Below, in pieces: positions 1 through 7,695 of a DNA stretch of 16,710 nt. This stretch comes from Acidimicrobiales bacterium (lineage in GTDB: Bacteria; Actinomycetota; Acidimicrobiia; Acidimicrobiales; Palsa-688): positions 1 through 16,710 of the forward strand of contig JASHVH010000350.1 in the NCBI GenBank assembly GCA_030039575.1. The letters run 5' to 3'. The position numbers and the translations under genes were made by a program. The notes beneath the pieces were generated by a model, which saw only the letters and a program-made list of their open reading frames with translations, was not told the DNA's origin and searched no databases. How positions within the stretch are numbered: position 1 is the stretch's first letter; each line of letters opens with the position of its first letter.

Positions 1-1
1 A

Positions 2-127
2 GTGGGCTCGTCCGTGCTAGGGGGAGGGGCTATGACAGACTTAGCGATCGGGCTCATCGGCGATCCCAGGCTGCGGCCATTTAGCGGGCGGCTCATAGAG
101 GCCCGGCCTGTGCCAATGAAAGCGTAG
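2..127 (+). CDS. Possible 3' end of an upstream gene, or a small ORF (unrecognised)
   Basis: This frame is open from the left edge to a TAG at 125-127, which lies 4 bases before the TTG start of the next permease gene. Such spacing is typical of an operon partner. An internal ATG at 32 is preceded by a purine-rich AGGGGGAGG at about 19-27, so it could instead be a 31-residue ORF starting there. The residues, ending in PVPMKA, match no family I recognise. An open frame of 42 codons is not significant by itself at this GC content, so this is a weak call resting mainly on position. Confidence 0.25.
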   Translation: MGSSVLGGGAMTDLAIGLIGDPRLRPFSGRLIEARPVPMKA

Positions 128-131
128 CCAC

Positions 132-1112
132 TTGGCTTTCTTAGCGCGCCGCCTGGGTTTCTACCTGATAACAGCCTGGGTCGCGATTACGGTCAATTTT
201 TTTATTCCACGGCTGATGCCAGGCAACCCGGTCGACTTGGTCTTCGACCGGGTACGGCACGCCATCTCACCGGCTGCGCTTCATGCGTTCACCATCGCCT
301 TCGGCATCGACAATAAACAGAGCCTCATTAGCCAGTACTTCGGCTATCTCGACCAGATTTTGCACGGAAATCTTGGGATTTCCATCACCTTCTTCCCCAC
401 TCCAGTCAGCTCTGTAATCCGCGGGGGGCTGCCGTGGACGCTGTTCCTCGTCGGTGTCTCCACGGTCCTCAGCTTCTTGTTCGGGACTCTCCTCGGCATG
501 GTGGCAGCAGTTCGCCGTGGGACCTGGGTTGACGCGCTCTTGCCGGTAACCTCGTTCTTGTCGGCAATGCCGTATTTCTGGATGGGCTTGCTGGTGCTGA
601 CCGTTTTTGCTGTAAACCTGGGCTGGTTCCCGCTCAGTGGCGGCTATTCACCTACGGTCACGCCGAGCTTCACGTGGGGCTTTATCTCCAGCGCGCTCGA
701 CCATGCCATACTCCCAGCAGCTACCATCGTGGTCAGCTCTATCGCGGGCTGGCTCCTCGGGATGCGCAACGTCATGATGGGCACGCTCGGGGAAGACTAC
801 GTCCTCTTGGCTGAAGCCAAAGGACTTCCGCAGCGCCGGGTAACTTTCACGTACGCCGCCAGGAACGCCATCCTGCCAAACATGGCCGCCTTTGCGTTGT
901 CTCTTGGCTTTATTGTGAGCGGTGCCCTCCTGACCGAGGTCGTCTTTTCCTACCCCGGCATTGGCTACCTGCTCTTCGAGGCCGTCGAAAACGAGGATTA
1001 CCCGTTGATGCAGGGGATCTTCCTAATGATCACGCTGCTTGTCCTGCTGGCCAACCTGCTGGCCGATGTCATGTACGCCGCACTGGACCCGCGCACGCGA
1101 GAGGTGGCCTGA
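132..1112 (+). CDS. Dpp/Opp-type ABC transporter permease, DppB-like subunit
   Basis: Inner-membrane subunit, 326 residues, of an oligopeptide-class ABC importer; members of this class also carry oligosaccharides. The first helix is at about 9-28 and runs into the family's conserved PRLMPGNPVD at 26-35. Further hydrophobic segments lie at about 102-126, 140-163, 192-210, 255-272 and 296-315. The EAA loop that docks the ATPases is at 221-250 (EDYVLLAEAKG, then ARNAILPN). The family motif EVVFSYPGIG is at 269-278 and the C-terminal DPR at 319-321. The TTG start is the only possible one, because an in-frame TGA lies at 117-119 and the first helix must be included. Its ribosome site is weak, which suggests coupling to whatever lies upstream. 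It is the first gene of the importer operon. The family is certain; the substrate is inferred from the GH1 gene downstream. Confidence 0.93.
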   Translation: MAFLARRLGFYLITAWVAITVNFFIPRLMPGNPVDLVFDRVRHAISPAALHAFTIAFGIDNKQSLISQYFGYLDQILHGNLGISITFFPTPVSSVIRGGLPWTLFLVGVSTVLSFLFGTLLGMVAAVRRGTWVDALLPVTSFLSAMPYFWMGLLVLTVFAVNLGWFPLSGGYSPTVTPSFTWGFISSALDHAILPAATIVVSSIAGWLLGMRNVMMGTLGEDYVLLAEAKGLPQRRVTFTYAARNAILPNMAAFALSLGFIVSGALLTEVVFSYPGIGYLLFEAVENEDYPLMQGIFLMITLLVLLANLLADVMYAALDPRTREVA

Positions 1113-1116
1113 GCTG

Positions 1117-2064
1117 GTGTCCACTGTCGACGTCTACTTGCGCCCGCGAGGGTGGTTGCGCACCGCAGTTCGCTCGCCGAAAGTGCTGACGGGCTTAGGG
1201 CTCCTGATCTTTTTCGTCCTCCTCGGCGTGATAGGCCCTATGTTCGTCGGCAACCCGTCCGCCACCGGCCCGGACGCATACGCTCATCCGTCTTTACAGT
1301 ACCCGTTGGGGACGACGGACACCGGTCAAAACGTACTGGCTCAGCTGGTAGATGGCACAAGTGTTTCGCTTATCGTCGGGTTTGTCGCAGCGGCGATCGC
1401 TACTGTCATCGCAGTGGCGATCGGGCTCTCGAGCGCCTTTCTTGGCGGGGTGCCCGACGAAATCCTCTCCACCATCACCAACGTTTTTCTCGTGATCCCG
1501 GCCCTGCCGCTTGTGATCGTCTTGGCGGGGTACCTGCACGGTGCCAGTACGCTGGTGATCTCGGTCGTCATCGCAGTAACTGCGTGGCCCTGGACGGCGA
1601 GGATCATGCGGGCCCAGACGCTGTCGCTCCGCCGGCGGGACTATGTCCAGTCGGCCCGGGTGGCGGGCGAGTCGACGACCCGGATCATCTGGTTCGAGAT
1701 CGTCCCCAACGAGATCCCTCTCATATTTGCTCAGTTCCTCATAACGGTCCTCTACGCCATACTCATCCAGGCGGGCCTTGCGTTCCTCGGCGTCGGGTCC
1801 GTGACCACCTGGAGCTGGGGCACCATGCTGTACTGGGCTCAGAACGCGGAGGCGCTCTCATTCGGGGCGTGGTGGTGGTTCGTACCACCGGGCCTCTGCC
1901 TCGCGCTGCTCGGGACAGGGCTCGCGCTCATGAACTTCGGCGTGGACGAGATCGCCAATCCCCGGCTGAGCTCAGCCCGTGCCAAGCGGCCATCGCGTCG
2001 CATGAAAACCAAGCCCGCTTCTGACCGAGCCCTGACAGCCCCCGACGTGGTCGTAGGGGCCTGA
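1117..2064 (+). CDS. Dpp/Opp-type ABC transporter permease, DppC-like subunit
   Basis: Second membrane subunit of the importer, 315 residues from a GTG start placed 4 bases after the DppB stop. The open frame extends back to 1039 inside the DppB gene, but that extension (Cys- and Trp-rich) is not permease-like, so the GTG at 1117 is preferred. The first helix is at about 22-42. The family motif [17 protein letters not shown] is at 61-77 and is characteristic of DppC just before the BPD domain. The EAA loop is at about 174-200 ([13 protein letters not shown], then VPNEIP). Later helices include a Trp-rich stretch near 273-281. The C-terminal tail after about residue 297 is basic and probably cytoplasmic. 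It pairs with the preceding permease to form the translocation pore. Confidence 0.92.
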   Translation: MSTVDVYLRPRGWLRTAVRSPKVLTGLGLLIFFVLLGVIGPMFVGNPSATGPDAYAHPSLQYPLGTTDTGQNVLAQLVDGTSVSLIVGFVAAAIATVIAVAIGLSSAFLGGVPDEILSTITNVFLVIPALPLVIVLAGYLHGASTLVISVVIAVTAWPWTARIMRAQTLSLRRRDYVQSARVAGESTTRIIWFEIVPNEIPLIFAQFLITVLYAILIQAGLAFLGVGSVTTWSWGTMLYWAQNAEALSFGAWWWFVPPGLCLALLGTGLALMNFGVDEIANPRLSSARAKRPSRRMKTKPASDRALTAPDVVVGA

Positions 2065-2066
2065 TC

Positions 2067-3206
2067 GTGTTGACCGCCCCAGAACCGCCAGGCCATGCCG
2101 CTCCCGTGGAGACCGGCGGAGCCCTAACGCCGGCTACCACTCCGGCGCCTGCCGGCCTTCTTCTCGAGGTCCGCGGCCTCTGCGTAGACTACGGCGCCGG
2201 CCCGGGCGCCGTTCACGCGGTGGACCAGGTGGACCTCGTCATCAACCGGGGCGAGGCACTTGGTATAGCCGGGGAAAGTGGCTCGGGCAAGTCGACCCTG
2301 GCCCATGCGATCACCCGCCTTCTTCGCCCGCCGGCGGAGGTCACAAGGGGGCAGGTCCTGTACCATCAGCGCGGGCCCGGTACCGGGGGCCCGGTCGACG
2401 TGCTCACTCTCTCCAAGTCGCAGCTACGCCGTTACCGCTGGGAGCAGGTAGCCGTTGTCTTCCAGAGCGCGATGAACGCTCTCAATCCCGTTATCGATGT
2501 CAGGAGCCAACTGACCGACGCGTTGCGGACGCACCGGCCGTCGATGAGCCGGTCCGCCCGGCGGGCGCGGGCGGCGGAGTTGCTGGACATGGTGGGCGTG
2601 AGCGGTGACCGGCTACGGAGCTTTCCGCACGAGCTGTCCGGGGGAATGCGACAGAGGGTCATGATAGCCATGGCTCTTGCTCTCGGGCCCGACCTAGTCG
2701 TCATGGACGAGCCGACAACCGCTCTCGATGTCGTCACGCAACGCCAGATCCTGGAGAAGATCGAAGAACTGCGGGCCGAGTTCGGCTTTGCCTACGTCTT
2801 CATCACCCACGACCTCTCACTGCTGATCGATACCGCAGACACCATCGCCATCATGTACGCCGGCCGAGTGGTCGAGGTGGCTCCGGCAAAGCGTCTTTAC
2901 ATCCGGCCCGCCCACCCCTACAGCCGCGGGCTGCTGGGCTCGTTCCCTGCGTTGACGGGCCCCCGGCGGGAGCTCACTGGCATCCCCGGGTCACCTCCGG
3001 ATTTACGGGCATTACCTGTCGGCTGCCCTTTTGCACCTCGCTGCGGCCAAGCGATGGACATCTGCCGAACGAGTTACCCGCCCTCGACTTCTTTAGCGCC
3101 TACGGGAGAGGAGCGTCACCTGGTCTCGTGCTGGTTGTCCGCCCAGTCAGCCGGGTCACCACCTTCGCATAACGTCAATTACAGGCGAGCCGAGGGGAAC
3201 CGATGA
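2067..3206 (+). CDS. Dpp/Opp-type ABC transporter ATPase, DppD-like
   Basis: Cytoplasmic ATPase that powers the importer, 379 residues. Walker [10 protein letters not shown] is at 69-77, the Q-loop in VFQ at 131-133, the ABC signature LSGGMRQ at 190-196, Walker B LVVMDEP at 210-216 and the switch His at 248. The C-terminal oligopeptide-transporter extension holds four cysteines at 320, 326, 333 and 355. In this family these are associated with an iron-sulphur cluster or structural site. The GTG start lies 2 bases after the DppC stop and has an AGGGG ribosome site about 7 bases upstream. The first 30 residues are Pro/Ala-rich and variable, so a later start cannot be excluded. The stop overlaps the next ATPase gene in an ATGA arrangement. 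Confidence 0.94.
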   Translation: MLTAPEPPGHAAPVETGGALTPATTPAPAGLLLEVRGLCVDYGAGPGAVHAVDQVDLVINRGEALGIAGESGSGKSTLAHAITRLLRPPAEVTRGQVLYHQRGPGTGGPVDVLTLSKSQLRRYRWEQVAVVFQSAMNALNPVIDVRSQLTDALRTHRPSMSRSARRARAAELLDMVGVSGDRLRSFPHELSGGMRQRVMIAMALALGPDLVVMDEPTTALDVVTQRQILEKIEELRAEFGFAYVFITHDLSLLIDTADTIAIMYAGRVVEVAPAKRLYIRPAHPYSRGLLGSFPALTGPRRELTGIPGSPPDLRALPVGCPFAPRCGQAMDICRTSYPPSTSLAPTGEERHLVSCWLSAQSAGSPPSHNVNYRRAEGNR

Positions 3207-4315
3207 CTGAGCCCGACCGGCCCGATGGTCCGGGTGAGGCGCTGATCCGGGTCAACGGGCTCACGAAGCATTACACGGTGCGCGCTCGTAACCTCAGGTC
3301 CCTCGCCACCCGGCGCAGCATCGTCCATGCCGTCGACGACATCTCGTTCGAGCTCTTCCCTGGTACCTGCATTGCGCTCGTAGGGGAGAGCGGTTCGGGC
3401 AAATCGACCGTGGGACGTGTCCTCACCTACCTCGATCGTCCGACTTCCGGCGAGGTGCTTCTTCGGGGAAAGGCCCCGAACTTGAAGAAACGCTCGGAAG
3501 TACGGAATTACCGCTCTCAAGTGCAACTTATCCTCCAGGACCCATACGCTTCGTTGAACCCTGTGCACACCGTTGCTTACCACCTCGAGAGGCCTCTGCG
3601 GATCCACGACATGGTGAAGTCCAAAAGTGAGGCACGTGCCACCATCATCAGGCTTCTGGAGGAGGTCCACCTCACGCCGGCCGCCCAGGTCATCGACAAG
3701 CTACCTCATGAGTTGTCGGGAGGCCAGCGCCAGCGGGTGGCCATAGCGCGGGCTGTGGCGGTGCAACCAAGCGTCTTGGTGGCCGACGAGCCCGTTTCGA
3801 TGCTCGACGTCTCCGTCCGTCTGAGCATCCTCAACCTCTTGAACGAGCTCGTGACAAAAAGCCGCCTTGCGCTCCTGTACATAACCCACGACATCGCCTC
3901 CGCCCGATATTTCGCAGAACGGCTTCTCGTTATGTACGCCGGCGAGATCCTGGAATCCGGCCCGTCAGAGGAGGTGACGCAGTCTCCTGCCCATCCCTAT
4001 ACTCAACTTTTGATCTCCGCCGCCCCCGATCCTGACGCGTCGGCACGCGGCACCCGCCGTAAGATGCGGGCGCCGGGCGAGAACCCGAGCCTCATTGCGC
4101 CGCCATCGGGCTGCCGCTTCCATCCGCGCTGCCCCCACGCGATGGATATTTGCGCCAAAAGTCGGCCGCCTAGGTTCCAAATCAACGATTCTCACTGGAC
4201 CTCGTGCTGGTTGTTCGGGGACACACCCCAGACACAGCCGGGGGCGGCGGCCGAGCTTCCGGCACCCCAAAAAAAGGTAACTAAAACAACCGGCTCGACA
4301 CGAGATGAACAATGA
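3203..4315 (+). CDS. Dpp/Opp-type ABC transporter ATPase, DppF-like
   Basis: Second ATPase of the importer, 370 residues, expected to form a heterodimer with the preceding one. Walker [10 protein letters not shown] is at 61-69, the Q-loop in [10 protein letters not shown] from 111, the signature LSGGQRQ at 171-177, Walker B VLVADEP at 191-197 and the switch His at 229. The Walker B neighbourhood reads DEPVSMLD, typical of DppF. The C-terminal extension carries the CxxHPRC-type motif with cysteines at 304, 310, 317 and 335, mirroring the DppD-like partner. The ATG overlaps the preceding stop (ATGA), and AGGGGA at 3193-3198 serves as ribosome site. The tail after about 340 is Pro/Gln/Lys/Thr-rich and poorly conserved. 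Confidence 0.94.
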   Translation: MTEPDRPDGPGEALIRVNGLTKHYTVRARNLRSLATRRSIVHAVDDISFELFPGTCIALVGESGSGKSTVGRVLTYLDRPTSGEVLLRGKAPNLKKRSEVRNYRSQVQLILQDPYASLNPVHTVAYHLERPLRIHDMVKSKSEARATIIRLLEEVHLTPAAQVIDKLPHELSGGQRQRVAIARAVAVQPSVLVADEPVSMLDVSVRLSILNLLNELVTKSRLALLYITHDIASARYFAERLLVMYAGEILESGPSEEVTQSPAHPYTQLLISAAPDPDASARGTRRKMRAPGENPSLIAPPSGCRFHPRCPHAMDICAKSRPPRFQINDSHWTSCWLFGDTPQTQPGAAAELPAPQKKVTKTTGSTRDEQ

Positions 4316-4373
4316 ACCCCCAGCACACAACGCACAAACCTATAACTGCAAGAAACAACCCTAAATTCCGCAT

Positions 4374-4380
4374 AGGGAGG
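4374..4380 (+). promoter_or_regulatory. Ribosome binding site of the family 5 binding-protein gene
   Basis: AGGGAGG lies just before tandem ATG codons at 4382 and 4385. Only 1 base separates it from the first ATG and 4 from the second, so the second ATG may be the real start. The 66-bp gap before the gene also contains TATAAC at 4341-4346, a fair -10 hexamer, but no convincing -35 element at the right distance. Confidence 0.6.
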
Positions 4381-4381
4381 A

Positions 4382-6067
4382 ATGATGACACTATTTCACA
4401 AGAAGACACTGCGTTTCAAAGTCTCGCTGTCGTTAGCAGGCATGGCCCTGGCAGTGATGGCGTGCCCATCCATCTCATCCGCTGCCACGCTGAGAGCCAA
4501 CTCGTCCCAAAGTGAGCTGACAATCATCGCTGACCCCGCCGGGCCGTTCGCCGACGGGTGGAACCCCTTCTCGTTGTCCAACTCTGCGTATGTGCAGGGG
4601 GCGACCGGGTTGGTGTACGAGCCGCTCATGCAGTACAACTTATTGAAAACCGGGCAGATCTACCCGTGGCTGGCCACTTCCTGGAGCTGGGCCAGCGGGG
4701 GGACCGAGCTCGTCGTCCATACCCGTACCGGCGTGAAGTGGTCCGACGGGAAGCCCTTCAGCGCCGCCGACGTGGCCTTTACCTTCAACTTGATGAGGAA
4801 GTTCCCGGCTCTCGACGTGAACGGCGTGACGTTCACGAGCGCCAGTGCGCCCAGCCCTACCGAGGCGATCATCAAGTTCCCCCATGCCGCGTACACGCAG
4901 TTGTTCGACATCAGCCAGGTGCTGATCGTCCCGCAACACATCTGGGCGAGCATCTCCAACCCGGTGACCTATGTGGACGACAACCCCGTCGGGTCGGGAC
5001 CGTACACGGTGAGCTCGTTTTCGGCCGCTGAGTTCACCCTTGTACGCAACCCACACTACTGGCAGCCAGGCCTCCCGAAGATCGACGCCCTCCATTTCCT
5101 TTCTTACGCCTCGAACCCAAGCGCGGGGCTAGCCATCAGCACTGGCACGATCGACTGGAACACAGTCTTCATGCCCAATTACAAGACCGGGTTCGTCGAC
5201 AAGGACTCGTCCAAGCACTTCGAGACGGTGGCGCCCATCGGGAACTTCTACATGTGCCCGAACCTTACGCAGTACCCCTTCAGCATGACCGTAGTACGCA
5301 AGGCGCTCGGCGAGATGATAGACCGCAACACCATCACGACCGAAGGTGAGCACGGGTTCTTCTCCCCCACCTATAGCCCGACCGGGCTTACCCTGCCTCG
5401 CTGGAGCACTTGGCTCGCTCCCCAGTACGCGGGCCTCACCCTCAAGTACGACCCGAGTGCCGCCAAGGCAATGCTCGAGAAAGCGGGGTTCAAGGCCGGC
5501 GCGGGTGGGATGCTTGACGAACCGAACGGCTCGCCGTTTACCATCACGATCCTGGGCCCGTCGCCTTACACGGACTGGATGACTGACGCCCAGCTCATGG
5601 CCAGCGAGATGCGGCAAGCCGGCATAGCGACGACGGTTACAGGTGTGTCCGTCAGCGAGTGGACAAACGACTACACGGTCGGCAACTACCAGTACACGTT
5701 CTGCGGCCAGTTCACTACCAATGACCCGTACTCGATTTACAACTACATGCTGAACAGCAGCCTGACTGCCCCGGTCGGCAAGGGCGCCGTGGGGGACGTG
5801 GAGCGGTTCTACAGCAAGCAGGCAGATGCGGCCCTGACGGCGGCATCATCGACCGATAACAGCGCGCAGCTGTTGAAGGATTACACCGCGCTCGAGTCGA
5901 TCATGGTGAACCAGGTCCCGGCCATACCTCTGTTCGATGGCGGGGAGTGGGCAGGGTACACAACGGTCCACGCCGTCGGCTGGCCAAGTGCCAGTGACCC
6001 GTACGAGGCCAACGCCGTCTTTTCCCCGTGGGACGAGGTGATCGTGCTGCGGCTGAGGCCGGCGTGA
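4382..6067 (+). CDS. Extracellular solute-binding protein, family 5 (Dpp/Opp class)
   Basis: Secreted or membrane-anchored receptor for the importer, 561 residues, normal for family 5. The export signal has a basic start (HKK, then RFK), a hydrophobic core at about 14-27, and then either a near-lipobox VMAC with Cys28 or an SSA-A cleavage site at about 32-35. Lipidation is plausible but not certain. Family signatures are present: VKWSDGKPFSAADVAFTF at about 118-135, and NPVGSGPYTV at 201-210 followed by VRNPHYW at 221-227. The gene follows the two ATPase genes after 66 bp, possibly with its own weak promoter, and is followed 100 bp later by the GH1 gene. The substrate is inferred to be a beta-linked oligosaccharide or glycoside; peptide binding cannot be excluded from sequence. 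Confidence 0.93.
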   Translation: MMTLFHKKTLRFKVSLSLAGMALAVMACPSISSAATLRANSSQSELTIIADPAGPFADGWNPFSLSNSAYVQGATGLVYEPLMQYNLLKTGQIYPWLATSWSWASGGTELVVHTRTGVKWSDGKPFSAADVAFTFNLMRKFPALDVNGVTFTSASAPSPTEAIIKFPHAAYTQLFDISQVLIVPQHIWASISNPVTYVDDNPVGSGPYTVSSFSAAEFTLVRNPHYWQPGLPKIDALHFLSYASNPSAGLAISTGTIDWNTVFMPNYKTGFVDKDSSKHFETVAPIGNFYMCPNLTQYPFSMTVVRKALGEMIDRNTITTEGEHGFFSPTYSPTGLTLPRWSTWLAPQYAGLTLKYDPSAAKAMLEKAGFKAGAGGMLDEPNGSPFTITILGPSPYTDWMTDAQLMASEMRQAGIATTVTGVSVSEWTNDYTVGNYQYTFCGQFTTNDPYSIYNYMLNSSLTAPVGKGAVGDVERFYSKQADAALTAASSTDNSAQLLKDYTALESIMVNQVPAIPLFDGGEWAGYTTVHAVGWPSASDPYEANAVFSPWDEVIVLRLRPA

Positions 6068-6167
6068 GGAGCGCCTCAAACTTCGGCACAGAACTGAAGA
6101 CCTAGCCGGTCGACTGAGGCGAGGAGTGTTGCCGCGACAGCTACTACCAGATAGGAGAGCACCGACG

Positions 6168-7616
6168 ATGAGCTCCCAATTGCTGATGTTCCCGAAGGGG
6201 TTCCTTTGGGGAGCGGCAACCTCCTCATACCAGGTCGAGGGCGCAGTGGCCGACGACGGTCGTGGTCCTTCCATATGGGACACCTTCGACCACCAGCCCG
6301 GAAAAGTGTTGAACGGTGATACTGGTGAGGTCGCCTGTGACCATTACCACCGCTGGGAGGGCGACCTCGACCTCTTGAACGACCTGGGGTTGCGATCCTA
6401 CAGATTTTCGGTTTCGTGGCCTCGGGTCCAGCCTGATGGAGCCGGCAAGGTAAACCAAAAAGGCCTTGACTTCTATCGCCGCTTGGTTGAAGGTCTTCGC
6501 CACCGTGGCATTGAGCCCCTGCTTACGCTGTACCACTGGGACCTGCCGGAGGCACTTCAGCAAAAAGGAGGATGGACGAGCCGGGAAACTACCGACAGGT
6601 TTGAGGAGTTTGCCGGCATAATGGGTTCCGCCTTTCACGACGGCGTCACCCTGTGGGTCACTCTGAACGAACCGTTCTTTGCCGCTTTCGAAGGGTACGA
6701 GCTCGGAGGGCTGGCTCCCGGCCTGACCGATACGGGTGCGGCGGTTGAAGCGGCCCACAACATGCTCCTCGCTCACGGGAAGGCTGTGCGTACGCTGCGT
6801 GCGTGCCTTCCCGAGAGCGCCGAGATAGGCATCGCGCTGAACCTCGACGTCGTCCGGCCGGCTACTTCCTCCCCCGAAGACGTCGCCGCCGCCGGGCGAG
6901 TGAACGATTACCTGAACAGATGGTTCCTGGACGCGGTGCTCAAGGGCAGCTACCCTCGATGGCTGCACGACCGGTACGTCCAGGTGACCGGCCGTGAGTT
7001 CGTGCGGGCGGGAGATCTGGGGGTAATCGGCGCCGGCATTGATTTCCTCGGCGTCAATTACTATACGCCGGTCTACGTCGAGTCAGAGGCTTCAAGAGAT
7101 CGGATGGCGCCCGGCAGCAGGTCAACTGCCACTGACACGGTCCTCCGCCGCCCTTACCCTGACTACCTTGCCGCAGCGGCGGCACGGCGCCCGGCGGGTA
7201 ACTACACGGCGAAGGGGTGGGACGTAGACCCCGGCGGTTTGCGGGAGATGTTGCTGTGGCTGCGCCACAACTACAACGGCGTCCCGGTCTACATCACAGA
7301 GAACGGAGCGAGCTACCCCGACGCAGTCGGTGCCGACGGTGAGGTCCATGACCCCCGCCGGATCGAATACCTCCGCACCCACCTGGTCGCCGCCAACGAA
7401 GCAATCGTTGAGGGAGTCGACCTGCGGGGTTATTTCGTGTGGTCGTTACTGGATAATTTCGAGTGGGGCGATGGTTATGCCCAACGTTTTGGCATAATAC
7501 ACGTCGACTTCGCCACGCAGCGACGTACCCCAAAGTCGAGCGCTAAGTTCCTGAGTGAGGTGGCGAGGCGGAACGCCGTGAGCCGCGCAGCCGCTTCGTT
7601 ACCGGCCGACACGTAA
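6168..7616 (+). CDS. GH1 beta-glycosidase (beta-glucosidase-like)
   Basis: Retaining glycoside hydrolase of family GH1, 482 residues, the usual length. It is expected to release non-reducing-end beta-D-glucosyl or related residues from imported glycosides. The N-terminal family signature FPKGFLWGAATSSYQVEGA is at 8-26. The acid/base is Glu168 in TLNEP (165-169) and the nucleophile is Glu378 in YITENG (375-380). Sugar-binding residues expected in the -1 site are visible: Gln22, His123 in YHWD, and Glu432 and Trp433 in DNFEWGDGY. There is no signal peptide, so it acts in the cytoplasm. The ATG at 6168 is preferred over an in-frame start at 6126 because AGGAGA at 6153-6158 is well spaced and the protein then begins just before the GH1 fold. 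It is the last gene of the left block and converges on the HAD-ATPase gene. Confidence 0.95.
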   Translation: MSSQLLMFPKGFLWGAATSSYQVEGAVADDGRGPSIWDTFDHQPGKVLNGDTGEVACDHYHRWEGDLDLLNDLGLRSYRFSVSWPRVQPDGAGKVNQKGLDFYRRLVEGLRHRGIEPLLTLYHWDLPEALQQKGGWTSRETTDRFEEFAGIMGSAFHDGVTLWVTLNEPFFAAFEGYELGGLAPGLTDTGAAVEAAHNMLLAHGKAVRTLRACLPESAEIGIALNLDVVRPATSSPEDVAAAGRVNDYLNRWFLDAVLKGSYPRWLHDRYVQVTGREFVRAGDLGVIGAGIDFLGVNYYTPVYVESEASRDRMAPGSRSTATDTVLRRPYPDYLAAAAARRPAGNYTAKGWDVDPGGLREMLLWLRHNYNGVPVYITENGASYPDAVGADGEVHDPRRIEYLRTHLVAANEAIVEGVDLRGYFVWSLLDNFEWGDGYAQRFGIIHVDFATQRRTPKSSAKFLSEVARRNAVSRAAASLPADT

Positions 7617-7695
7617 GAGCAAAAAGAACTCGTCCACACCCAAAGCACTCGCAACGGCCAATCGACCGGGCCGATGGAAGAGCCCAGCGCCCGGG

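Noticed and set aside
3179..3670. Minus-strand open frame of 163 codons opposite the second ATPase gene
   Set aside because: It lies fully across a certain ATPase gene and shows no family features.
4312..4515. Small plus-strand frame starting at the end of the second ATPase gene
   Set aside because: Its start overlaps the ATPase stop, but it runs out of frame into the receptor gene, lacks a ribosome site, and has no recognisable content.
6225..6968. Minus-strand open frame of 247 codons opposite the GH1 gene
   Set aside because: It mirrors the codon phase of a well-supported GH1 gene, has no recognisable motifs, and such long antisense frames are common in high-GC coding DNA.
7617..7695. 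Bidirectional terminator between the convergent GH1 and HAD-ATPase genes
   Set aside because: Only weak GC inverted repeats are present and there is no T-run in either direction.
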